Below, one piece after another: positions 31,692 through 42,795 of a DNA stretch of 64,000 nucleotides. The position numbers and the translations under genes were made by a program. Positions within the stretch are counted from its first letter, which is position 1, and each line of letters starts with the position of its first letter. The notes under the pieces were generated by a model that was not told the DNA's origin, did no database searches, and worked only from the letters and a program-made list of their open reading frames with translations. Origin of the DNA: Plenodomus lindquistii (taxonomy: Eukaryota; Ascomycota; Dothideomycetes; Pleosporales; Leptosphaeriaceae); assembly GCA_025504975.1 (NCBI GenBank), contig JANUWI010000003.1:2418001-2482000 (forward strand), written 5' to 3'.

Positions 31692-34026
31692 ATGCTCACC
31701 ATGCGACGAATCAAGGCATCATGGGCGTCCACCCTATTGCTGATGACTGCAGTACGCAAAGACACACCCGCCCCCGTGGTATATATGTACTAACCTCCAC
31801 AGCTGGCTGTCAATGCCACCCTCGACCTACATAACAGCAATACCGACACCAGGATTCGAGGAAAGCGAGTGGAGAATTTGGTATCTGGTGTAGACCGGAT
31901 GCAGGAGGACAGGCAGCAAGCCGATAGACTCGAGCCTGGAACCGTCGCCGCTAGACAAGCCCCAGCTGCTAGACTTGATATTAATGCACTACTTGACAGT
32001 GTCGTGCCGGATCAAAGAGGTGGACGCGAAGGTGAGGGACAGGACACTGGATCTGAGGGCGCGGCTGGAATCACTGGACAGGGCGAAGGCATCTACAGGA
32101 ACCAAACGACGCCAAAAGAGCCAGGTCAGGGCAATGTGCAAAATGCCGGTGGCAACCCTCTCCTCATTGAAGTCAAATCGAGCACTATTGTCGAGGCAAA
32201 TGGACAGTTACTCCCGACGGCAGTGATTGAGCCGGCGGGACAACAACCCGAAGCAGCAGCTGGCGCATCGATACCAGAGACTACCTTGAGCGAAGTGCTC
32301 CCACTGGCAGGACAAGAACCCCCGACAGTAGCTGGCGCATCGATACCAGAGACGACCTTGACCGACGTGCTTTCACTGGCAGGTCAGTCTGCTGCACCGG
32401 CGAAATCCGAAGCAGAGACAACCTTGACCGACGTGCTCTCCTCTTTGGCTGTCGAATCCACGCCTCAAGCTGCAGAACCTACTCCAGCACCGACAGCACC
32501 CCCAGTCGATATCCCGACTGAGCAGCAAAACAGCACTGCTGCCATTGAAAGCCCAACGCCCGCACCAGAAGCCAATTCAACCGCGCCTGCTATAGAAGGG
32601 CAGAATGCTACCGTAGGTTCAACGCAATATGCGCCTGAAACGTTACTAATAAGGACCACAGACAGCTTCTCCCGAGACATCCAAAGCTCTCGAAACAAAA
32701 TCAACAGAGCCAGCCTTTGAACTTCTCTCCACCGCGATGAATAGTGCTCCGGCAGCGCCGGCCTCTGCGTTAACGGAAATGGCTTCTTCAGCAGAAACAC
32801 GATCCACTGGCATGATTTCTTCGGCGAATCCTGCGCCTGTTGGTTCCGCAGCCCCGAGTCCTAGTGTTTTTAACAGTACCAGTACTTCGACTACTACTGC
32901 TACCACTACCATGGTTGTTCCAATTACTGTGGAAGCAGGGGACTCAGGGGCTGCAGACATCACTCCAAGCCCAACACCGACTGAGACGCCAATTGCAATG
33001 TCAAGCGCCTCACCAGTGGCAGCGACCACATCGAGCAGTGGTGCTTCCGTAGCAGCAGCTGTAACGGTAGAAGCAGGCTCAAGCCTCGACTTCGGCTTCT
33101 CACTTGATCTCTCGACTACAAGCATGAGTAGCAGCACGACGCCAGCAGCAGCAGTCGCACCGTCACCTCCACCTCCTCCACCGGGAGTCACCGTAGAAGC
33201 AGGCGCCAGTCCAGCCGCCGAATCAAACCCCAGCCCAACAACCATTTATTCCACAAAAACCCACAAAACAGCCGTCACCGTCGTCGCCAACCCAGACGCA
33301 GCAGCAATGGCTCCCCCTCCCGGCGACACAAACAGCTCCCCACCAGCATCAACAACACCATCGTCCAAAGCCGCAGGCGTGACCGTCGTCGCTGGTCCAG
33401 GAGCTAGCGGCGCAGCAGCAGGCACAGGCACAGGATCAAGCGGCGTCGGTGCCGCCGCACAAGCTGCCAGGAACGGGGGTTGTGCGTGTCAGTGTGCGTG
33501 TCCGGTGGGATCGTTTCCAATGGCTGCGCCGGCGTTCCAGTTGGGGCCGTTGGGGGAAATGGGTATGAGTATGAGTATGAGTACTATGCAGACTGTTGTT
33601 ACGTCTGCAGCGTCGGTGGCGGAGAGTAGTGCGTCTGCGCCTCCTCCTCCTGCTGCTGCCGAGACACCTTCTCCGGTTGAGCAAAGCTTTGGGTTTGCGT
33701 TGAGCTCTGAGACCCCGGTTGCGGATGCTTCTGCGGCTCCGTCGTCCGCGGCAGCAGAGATATCTACTACTCCCACTCCTACGCCCTCTCCCACGCCGTC
33801 ACCCGAATCCACGCCCGCCCCGCCCGAAACAAGCGCAGCACTACAAAGTCAAGCCGCAGCCAACGCACCGCCTGACGCACCGGCACCCGAAGCTACGCCA
33901 GCAGCGCAGCAGCAGCAGCAACAACAACAGGGCGATGTGATGCCATTTGATATCAATACGATTACACTGGCGAGTCGTGTTACTGTGAATTTGGGGAGGA
34001 GGGAGGCGGAGGTCACGGGGTTGTAG
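31692..34026 (+). CDS. Secreted mucin-like Ser/Thr/Ala/Pro-rich repeat protein
   Basis: Likely an extracellular or wall-associated glycoprotein; no enzyme domain. Three exons, 31692-31751, 31803-32612 and 32662-34026, give 744 residues; the second intron is needed to join the two long open frames. The signal peptide lies in the first about 25 residues (ASTLLLMTALAVNA), with a second in-frame ATG three codons in. Internal repeats are a unit ending ETTLTDVLSLAGQ (three copies, residues about 160-220) and a unit starting VTVEAG or VTVVAG (about five copies in the second half). There is a Cys patch CACQCACPVG, a MSMSMS run and a seven-Gln run (CAG/CAA). No GPI signal at the C-terminus. Rapid repeat evolution is likely. 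Confidence 0.75.
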
Positions 34027-34341
34027 AGGTGGTGCTGTTGGATGATGTAAGCTTGTATGTAGTGATATCCTAATACTTGTTTTGTAACGGATTTGGTTCT
34101 GCGGTGATGTGGGCTGGGCATTGATTGCTCGCAGGATGTATGTAGTTATTATGTATAGGAATTGAAGTAGATAGATCAAAGTCACATGTTATGATTGACT
34201 GTTGAGTATATTCTCTTGTAAACGAGGTTCTCGTCATAATCTTAAAATGTTTTGTGGCGTTGGCCAGGCACTTTTGCGTGCGTCTATGGGGTATCATATC
34301 ACTGTCGGTCCTCTGCTTTTCTCTAGCCTGTTTGAATACTT
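34027..34341. other. Convergent 3' flank
   Basis: Spacer between the 3' ends of the mucin-like gene and the RNase P subunit gene. AT-rich; nothing coding. Confidence 0.4.
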
Positions 34342-35466
34342 TTACTTGGAAACGACACGATCGGTAAGCGGCTTATTCGCGTCGCCAGCACCGGTCTTGG
34401 CCATTTTGTTGGCCTTTTGTTGCCGTTTGGACAATGGCTTCTCTCCATTCAGCTGGTGTGTCGGAGTAGGCTCCAAGCTGTCTCCCGGCCGCTTGCCGTT
34501 CTGATTCTTGTTGGCTTTGCCCTTTTGCCCCGGCTGGTTCTTCGCCTCTGTCGTAGGCTTCTCCTCTGGTTTCTCACCGCCATGAACAAAATCGATTATG
34601 CCCTTGAAGCTTTGACGCTTCAATCGTGCAAACTCGACTACGCTCCGTGGCTCTTTGGTCAGACCATCTTTTCCCCTCTCAGCTCCTAGACCCCACACTG
34701 AAGCCAAGTTGATGACGTCGCTCGGCGCTCGTATGCCCAAGACGTTCTTCGCTTCTGAGCTAAAGATGAGACCCCTTCCCCGTGTGACTCGTATGAGCTG
34801 GGTTGCGTTGCTGATTAGGTTGCGCTTCGCTTGTGGGTCGTTTGACAAAATACCCTGACTATAGCACAGCTCGATCTTGATGCCACGTGCCAGCGCCGAG
34901 CCCAGCATGGGGAACTTGAAATGGCGCTCGAAACGCCGGGTGATGTCAAGGGATATGATGTCGATGTCGAGACTCTGGCATGCTTGCTGCAGGGTGCGCT
35001 CGTCGGTGGGGCGTGCAGCTATCAGGTCGTAGTGCTGCTGCAGCTGGGGGATGCGGAAGTTGGAGGCCGAGTCGGTCAGGAAGATGTTGCATCGTCGCAG
35101 GACGCGCAGCCGCGGCGGTGTGGGGAAGGGAAGTGGGTTGGGGACGGGGGATGTCTGCAGCACATGCCAGGTCAGTGACTGCCATGGACCCAGGGCAGGC
35201 GCAAGTGAAACCGGCGCCCCGGCATGCGCTGTTTGCGCAAAGAGGGCAAACAGGAAGGAGCGCGGCGTCTTGACGTACCAGATCGGCAGGCAGCTTGCCC
35301 GAGTATGTGTGCGTGAGGGCGACGACATCGTATCCTACTGCACTGCGTCAGTCGACTGCACTTTGCATCTCCACCACCAAGAGCCCTCACATTCGTCGAG
35401 AAAGGCCACTGTGCGCTGCAGCTCGCGCGTCGCGTCTGTCCAGGGCACGTTGAGGTCGTGGAACAT
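34342..35466 (-). CDS. RPP1: RNase P/MRP protein subunit RPP1 (RPP30)
   Basis: Protein subunit of nuclear RNase P and RNase MRP, which trim the 5' ends of pre-tRNA and cut pre-rRNA. Three exons, 35466-35391, 35337-35279 and 35154-34342, give 315 residues. The start MFHDLNVPW is the conserved family N-terminus, followed by ELQRTVAFLDE, GYDVVALTHTYSGKLPADL (second exon) and a TIM-barrel-like RNase P p30 fold with LDIDIISLDITRR and NLISNATQLIRVTRGRGLIFSSEA. The last about 75 residues are Lys/Gly/Pro-rich and disordered. It is divergent from the CK2 alpha gene. Confidence 0.92.
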
Positions 35467-35918
35467 AGTCTCTGGCGTGCACACAGCGTCCGATGAGCGA
35501 GCCGCAGGCGAGGAAGCGGGCCAGCAGTCCAAAAGGTAGGTTGCCAGCTTCCAATGTTGCATGTTCTGTGCAATCAATACCGGGCACGTGACGCGCTCCA
35601 AGCTGTCAGACAACCTTGGTTCCCGCCCACCCAGCTCTAACCAACAGCGCAGATACCCGAGCAGCCTCTCCGCCGCCCACCAGCCCGCAACCCCCCCAAC
35701 GCCGCGTGCATAGCGACGGCCGCCCCCGCCGCCTCTTCTGGAACAAGGCAGCTGCCGTTGGCCTGGTCGCAGTCGTTGCCTGCCTGCTCTTCACGCCCGC
35801 CCACGTCCGCTACACCCCACCACACGGCCCCTCTGTCGTGCCCGGCGCCCGCTCTGCTGCAGGCACTCCGGCTGCCTCTTCACCGTCGCGCATCCCCCAA
35901 GACACGCTCGCTTCCAGC
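35467..35918. promoter_or_regulatory. Divergent promoter RPP1 / CK2 alpha
   Basis: 452 bp spacer between two housekeeping genes read outward. A frame contiguous with CK2 alpha stays open through part of it and encodes a hydrophobic stretch, but it has no ATG, so it is taken as 5' UTR. CT-rich blocks near 35690-35720 are typical of fungal promoters. Confidence 0.45.
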
Positions 35919-37134
35919 ATGGCGCTGAACAACACCACCGGGGCCACGAGCCTCGCGCGCGTCTACGCCGATGTCAACGCCAACATGCCCCGCTCTTACT
36001 GGGACTACGACTCGGTCAACATCTCCTGGGGCGTGCTTGAGAACTACGAGGTCGTCCGCAAGATCGGCCGTGGAAAGTACTCGGAGGTCTTTGAGGGCAT
36101 CAACGTGGTCAACTACCAGAAATGCGTCATCAAAGTCCTCAAGCCTGTTAAGAAGAAGAAGATAAAGCGCGAAATCAAGATCCTGCAGAATCTGTCTGGC
36201 GGGCCAAACATTGTCTCGCTGCTCGACGTGGTGCGCGATAACCAGGTTAGTGACGGTTCCGACTGGATAGGCGACTGGGTAACGAGTCTCGCCTGCTGCT
36301 GTGGCCGAGGCTGCTGTGCTAATATGTGCCATTGCAGAGTAAGACTCCGTCGCTCATCTTTGAGTACGTCAACAACACAGACTTCCGGAGTCTGTACCCA
36401 AAGTTCCAGGACTACGACGTGCGGTACTACATCTTCGAGCTGCTCAAGGCCCTCGACTTCTGCCACAGCAAGGGCATCATGCACCGCGATGTCAAGCCTC
36501 ACAACGTTATGATCGATCATGAGAAGCGGAAGGTAGGACATCATGTTCTTTGTTCCAAAACAAATACTAACAGGTATAGTTGCGGCTCATTGATTGGGGT
36601 CTTGCGGAATTCTACCACGCGGGCACAGAATACAATGTCCGTGTAGCATCGCGGTACTTCAAGGGCCCCGAACTCCTGGTCGACTTCCAGGAATACGACT
36701 ACTCGCTCGACATGTGGTCACTCGGCGCCATGTTTGCCTCGATGATCTTCAGGAGGGAACCTTTCTTCCACGGCAACAGCAATTCTGATCAACTGGTCAA
36801 AATTGCCAAGGTCCTTGGTACAGAGGATCTATTCGACTACCTCGACAAGTATGATATTGAATTAGACGCCCAGTACGACGACATTCTTAGCAGGTATCCG
36901 AAGAAACCTTGGCACTCATTCATCAACGCGGACAACCAGCGATTCGTCAGCAATGACGCGATTGACTTTCTGGACAAGCTCTTGAGATACGACCACCAAG
37001 TATGTGCCCTCTCGACTAGCCTTGACTAAAGTGCTTACATGTTCTAGGATCGACTCACAGCTCAAGAAGCCATGGCACATGCTTACTTCGCGCCCGTTCG
37101 ACAAGCTGCCCAGCAAAACAGCACGGCGGCATGA
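35919..37134 (+). CDS. CKA1: Casein kinase 2, catalytic alpha subunit
   Basis: Ser/Thr kinase that phosphorylates acidic sites in many nuclear and cytosolic proteins. Four exons, 35919-36245, 36338-36532, 36580-36999 and 37048-37134, give 342 residues, the usual size. ATP loop GRGKYSEVFEG (50-60), catalytic Lys72 before the CK2-specific basic run KPVKKKKIKRE, HRD (158-160) and the CK2-type DWG (179-181) in place of DFG are all present. The end, AYFAPVRQAAQQN, matches fungal CK2 alpha. The symbol follows the yeast name; fungi like this usually have a single copy. Confidence 0.96.
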
Positions 37135-37841
37135 TTGATACCCACTTTACGTAACGGAACATTATGTAACAGTATAAGAGAACAAGCTTCGACACTTCAT
37201 TGCGCATCTTCGGTCGTACATGTGTTTGCGCCGCGCACATGAGATTTGACCAGGCTAATACTCTCCCCTGAGCGTTGGGAACGGTATGACGAGGGAAGCT
37301 GGGCGGTAATGTGGGCGTTTACAACAGACCCAGATCCATCTCAGCTCAATGTTTTGGATATTCATTGTTTGGGTATGGTCGGCCTAGCAGGCACGCTACA
37401 TAATCACATAGTCGAACAATGGGAAAGGTGGATGGTCACGAATGCATTCATGAGGCGTGTATCCTTATGCAACCCAACTGAGAATTCATAGATTGGGTTA
37501 TCTTGTTCGCATTGCTGAGTCCATGGAGTTAAAGGTGCGAACGTATGTTCATCGATGCATGGCAACCCCGCCTCTGACGAGTAGTTTGTCGAAACGGAAT
37601 GCGCCGAAGCAGATGACGGCGGGCTCCTATCGTATGCGTTGGCTTGCTTTTGATGACCTCAACCTACAGTCATGATGCGTCTGTTTCTCTAGACAGACAC
37701 ATTGATTTGGGCTGGACAGGCGGCCGCCGACATGTGCATGGGCCTGTGGTGGTGAGAACGCGTCTGTGCGCAGAATGTGTGCAGGTCAAGGTGGGGTACA
37801 CGCTTTTGTGACTCCCAGCGGCGCCCGCACTTGTTATATTT
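37135..37841. other. Spacer between CK2 alpha and VAS1
   Basis: 3' flank of CK2 alpha and promoter of VAS1, 707 bp. No gene; a TTATATTTATG sequence lies immediately at the first VAS1 start codon. Confidence 0.4.
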
Positions 37842-40800
37842 ATGCTCTCCCGCGTAATCCTGACTGGGGGAAGACACCTTCCTTACACGCGACTCACCCG
37901 TTTGCTCCGCTCCTTTCCCCCTGCACTCTACACCACAGCCCAATTGCGACCGCACAACCACACCCCTCCCTACGCTGAGCGCGTGCTCTCCCACGACTAC
38001 TGCACCGCAACCATGGCGCTCAATGCCTCGTCGCATAACGTCACCGGCGAGAAGACGACGTCCAACAGCGCGCCGCCCCCAGCCCTGAGCGAGGACATCA
38101 AAAAGGACATTTTGGGCAATGCCGCCACCGAGGGCACTGGTCAATCTGCGCCTGGCCGTGAGAACGAAAAGGGCGTAGAGAAGAAGGAAAAGACTGCCAA
38201 AGAATTGGAAAAGGAGCGTAAGAAGGCTGAGAAAGACGCAAAGTTCAAGGCCAAGAAGGCGGCTCAGACAGCACCTGATCCAAACAAAGAGGGCGGGCCT
38301 AGGGAAAACAAGAAGAAAAAGGGCAAGGAGGAGGAGCAACTGCCCGAGTATGTCGAGGAGACACCCAAGGGAGAGAAGAAGCGTCTACAGAGCTTGGACA
38401 GCCCCTTCGCCAAGGCATATATTCCCAAGGTCGTTGAGTCAGCGTGGAGTAAGTAGTCCTGGGCACCCTCTTCGACCCCTGTAGACTGATTGCGCCTAGA
38501 TGACTGGTGGGAGAAGGAGGGCTTCTTCAAGCCCGACTTTCAGGCCAATGGCGACGTCAAGCCTGCTGGCAACTTCGTCATCCCCATTCCACCTCCCAAT
38601 GTCACCGGAAAGCTCCACTGCGGACACGCCATCGCCACTTCCCTACAAGATCTCCTGATACGGTGGCATCGCATGAAAGGATTTACCACATTATACGTTC
38701 CCGGGTGTGATCACGCTGGTATCGCCACACAGAGCGTCGTCGAGAAGATGCTCTGGAGGCGTGAGAAGAAAAGCCGCTACGACCTAGGAAGGAAGGCTTT
38801 CATCGACCGGACGATGGAATGGAAGGAGGAATACCATCAGCACCTCACACATACCCTGAAGCGCATGGGTGGGTCTTTCGACTGGACACGTGAGGCTTTC
38901 ACAATGGACCAAAACCTTTCAAAAGCTGTCACCGAGAGCTTCGTCAAGATGCACGAGGACGGCCTTATCTACCGGTCAAATCGTCTCGTCAACTGGTGCG
39001 TGCAGCTCAACACAGCGCTGTCAACAATTGAAGTCGACAACAAAGAACTCACTGGACGAACTGTCCTTGACGTTCCAGGATATGATCGCAAGGTCGAGTT
39101 CGGTGTCTTGACGCACTTCAAGTACGCCATCGACGGCACGGATCAATTCATTGAGGTTGCTACCACACGTCCAGAGACCATGCTGGGTGATTCTGGAATT
39201 GCTGTTCACCCCAAGGATGACCGTTACAAGCATTTGGTTGGAAAGAAGGCGAGACATCCGTTCGTTGATCGCCTTATGCCCATTGTTGCCGACGATTATG
39301 TTGACCCTGAGTTCGGTACTGGAGCTGTCAAGCTGACACCTGCACACGACCCTAACGATTTCAATCTTGGAAAGAAGCATAATCTTGCTTTCATCAACAT
39401 TCTCAACGACAATGGAACCATGAATAAAAACACTGGCAAGTTTGAAGGCCAAAAGCGATTCGATGCGCGCTACACTGTTGTCGAGGCGCTCGAGAAGGAA
39501 GGTCTTTTTGTTAAGAAGGCGGACAATGCCATGAAAGTCCCAATCTGCTCAAGATCGGGCGATGTCATTGAACCGATCATGAAGCCCCAATGGTGGATGA
39601 AGATGGAAGGTTTGGCCAAGCCAGCGATTGAGGCTGTAGAGAATGGCGACATCAAGATCAAGCCTGCGTCGTCTGAAAAGTACTACATCCACTGGATGAA
39701 GAATATCCAGGACTGGTGTCTGTCTCGCCAACTTTGGTGGGGTCACCAAATTCCTGCGTACCAGGTCAACATTGAAAACGACGACGTTGAGCGTAGTGAG
39801 GATGAGCTCTGGGTCACAGGCCGGACGGAAGAAGAGGCCAAACAGAAGGCCGAGAAGCAGTTCCCAGGCAAGACTTTCACATTGAAGCGGGATGAGGATG
39901 TACTCGACACATGGTTCTCATCTGGGCTATGGCCTTTCAGCACACTTGGCTGGCCCAATCAAACACATGACTTGGAGAAACTGTTCCCAACATCCGTTCT
40001 AGAGACTGGCTGGGATATTCTCTTCTTCTGGGTCGCCAGGATGATCATGATGTCGCTACACCTGACCGGAAAGGTTCCATTCAAGGAGGTCTACTGCCAT
40101 TCGCTCATCCGCGATTCAGAGGGCCGCAAGATGTCGAAGTCGCTCGGAAACGTCGTTGACCCCGTTGACATCATGGATGGTATCAGTCTACAGAAGCTGC
40201 ATGATCAGCTGCGTGCAGGTAACCTTGACCCTAAGGAATTGAAGACTGCCGAAAAATACCAGAAGACTGCCTTTCCACAAGGCATTCCAGAGTGCGGGGC
40301 TGACGCGTTGCGTATGGCCCTAATCGGCTACACTACAGGTGGCGGCGATATTTCCTTTGATGTCAACGTCATTCACGGTTACCGAAGGTTCTGCAACAAA
40401 ATCTATCAAGCTACGAAGTACGTTCTAGGCAGGCTCGGAGACTTCACTCCACGTGCGAAGATTGAGGTGTCTGGAAAGGAGTCGCTTCCTGAACGATGGA
40501 TCTTGCACAAGCTCACAATATCTGCGAAGAGAATCAACGAGCATCTGGAAGCACGCGAATTCTCTCTTGCTACGCAAATCGCCTACAGGTACTTCTACGA
40601 AGTAAGCAACATGATGTCATCTCTCAGTCTTCAAGTGCTAACAATATCCTAGTCCTTGTGTGATACATACATCGAGAACAGCAAGGCGATCTTCGACGAG
40701 GGTAGCGAGGCCGAGAAGGAGAGTGCAAAGCAGACGCTATACACTGCTATCGAAGGTGGTCTAACCATGATCCACCCCTTTATGCCCTTCCTTACGGAGG

Positions 40801-41396
40801 AGCTCTGGCAGCGACTACCACGCCGAGACGGGGATAAAACACCCTCAATCACCATCGCGTCATTCCCACAATTCCGTGAGGACTTCAAGGACGAAGCGGC
40901 CGATGCTGAATATGAGCTCCTCGTCGACAGCGCAAAGGGTCTCCGATCTCTTACTTCAGAATACTCCATCAAAGAAGGCGCAACGACCTTTATCCAAGCA
41001 CTCGACGAGACCGCACACTCCATCCTCTCATCATCTACGTCCCTCCCATCCATCCGTTCCCTGGCAGGAAAGACTGTTGGCGAGATTAAGATCCTCTCGC
41101 CATCCGACGCTGCACCAACCGGATGCGCTGTGCACACCATCGGCACGTCCGCAACGGCATACCTCGACGTCAAGGGCCGCATCGAGATTGAAAAGGAGAT
41201 TACAAAAGCGCAGGACAGACTCACAAAGGCAAACGAGACCATTGCAAAGCAGAAGAAGGTCATGGATGCAGAGTGGGAAGAGAAGGTTAGCGACGTGGTC
41301 AAGGAGTTTGAACGCGAGAAGTTGAAGGCTGCGGAGTTGGAGGCTAAGAACTGGGAAGCGAGTATTGCGCAATTTCAGAGCTTGAAGTTGGAGTAG
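37842..41396 (+). CDS. VAS1: Valyl-tRNA synthetase, probable dual cytosolic/mitochondrial
   Basis: Class Ia synthetase that charges tRNA-Val and edits misactivated threonine. Three exons, 37842-38448, 38500-40601 and 40653-41396, give 1150 residues. HIGH is read as HCGH after PPNVTGKL (about residue 240), the WWMKME and WGHQIPAY motifs are present, and KMSKS is exact in GRKMSKSLGNVVDP (about 746); the C-terminus is a coiled coil. The first 57 residues (SRVILTGGRHLPYTRLTRLL region) are basic, lack acidic residues and look like a mitochondrial presequence. A second in-frame ATG at 38013 has the strong context ACCATGG, whereas the first has a weak one. One gene probably makes both forms, as in yeast VAS1. 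Confidence 0.95.
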
Positions 41397-42005
41397 AGTG
41401 ATGTTCTTGGATGGACTGTTTCTCCCTCAATTTTCCCTTTTCCAACTTCGAGGAGAAGTTTTGTATCGATATTGCAAATGACTAGAGTAGCTAGCACGAC
41501 GACAATTGCCCAGCGAACAAAAAAAATCAACACCTATACATCCAGCCCCTCATCAATCATCCTCACACTAACACCCGTCATGTCCTTTACTCAAAGGACC
41601 CACGGCTCCGTACTTCACGCTAGACAAGGCGAACCACACTTGCGGCAAAAGTAAAATGCGCTATGATCTTACAACCAAAATAATACACCCGTTTTCCCAT
41701 CCCCTATTAGCACCTTGACAGCGATTGACTGCGGGAATAGAGTAAGGGTAAAGTCTGTAAAGTACTTCAGTCCCATCGACACCGCGCTTGATTCGTGTAT
41801 ATGTGATGTTGCCATTCTGTAGGCTCAAGTTGACACCTGTAATCGTTCATATATGGATGTTAAGACATTAGTCAACACAGATTTCTCCTCATGTAGAGAC
41901 AGATACTAGTAGAATCTGTATTAATGTACCTAGTGCGTTGTAGATGGCCGGTATGTGAGCTACGAGGTTTGAATGGGCTTACACTGGGCGACCGGAGAGT
42001 CTTGG

Positions 42006-42058
<53 letters not shown>

Positions 42059-42795
42059 CGAGATGCGTATACGGTATGTGTTTGGAATGTGCGATAGAGT
42101 ATTATGGTGCTGGGCTCGGATAGATAGCTCCACGGCAGGCTGTGTGTGTCCTGACCTTCGAACTGTGATTAAGTCGAGATAAGAACGCAGCTGGTACATA
42201 GTTATCCGCCAGGCTTGATATTCCAATCAGTGGTAATACACACGGTACTGCATGCATGGGCAGGTTACGTTAGGCAAATACTCACTTCGCTCCAGTCGTT
42301 GTCAGGTTGTGTTTTCCAAGATTAGCAACATCAAGCAGATTTTAAACTCTCCTCTATCAAGCGGGTGGATATCGCTTGGCTTGGGTATGATCTTAAGGGA
42401 ATGATCTTAGCACACAAGGCACACGCAAGTAGTCACTTACCTTCAACAACAGAACGACGACGGGTAGGGAGAAACAGATGGGTGGACGGACTTCACAGGG
42501 GCACTAAATGTGATCAGCGTGTAAAAGTAGTTGCCGATTATCTCTGGTTTACCATACTCAAGCAATGGCAAGATGTTGCCATCTACAACTCGCCTCCCAT
42601 CAACACTCTCCCGTCCTCTCCTTCATCTTCGCTGCGCGAAGGTGCCAGAAAACGACTGCCAGACAGACCCTACTCAATTTTTGAACAACGCCCAAAACGC
42701 CGCAACATGCTTGGATATAAAATTACACACACCTACAAATTGTGCCACGCTCGAGAGAGGGCCCGCGAAAAAGGATGAGCGGCGGAACATCTTAC
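41397..42795. other. Convergent spacer, 1.4 kb
   Basis: Between the 3' ends of VAS1 and the SF3B1 gene. It holds a (TG)25 microsatellite and no convincing gene on either strand; open frames here are short and unspliced. Confidence 0.45.
42007..42056. repeat. (TG)25 microsatellite
   Basis: Uninterrupted TG dinucleotide run of 50 bp. Likely length-variable between strains. Confidence 0.95.

Noticed and set aside
32646..33245. 199-codon Ala/Gly/Val-rich open frame on the minus strand
   Set aside because: Antisense of the mucin-like gene's low-complexity repeats.
35616..35918. N-terminal extension of CK2 alpha with a hydrophobic stretch
   Set aside because: The frame is open but begins at TTG and has no ATG before 35919; known CK2 alpha proteins start near the chosen ATG.
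41397..42795. Possible gene in the spacer with the TG microsatellite
   Set aside because: Frames contain the repeat itself (Val/Cys runs) or have no motif; nothing resembles a protein.
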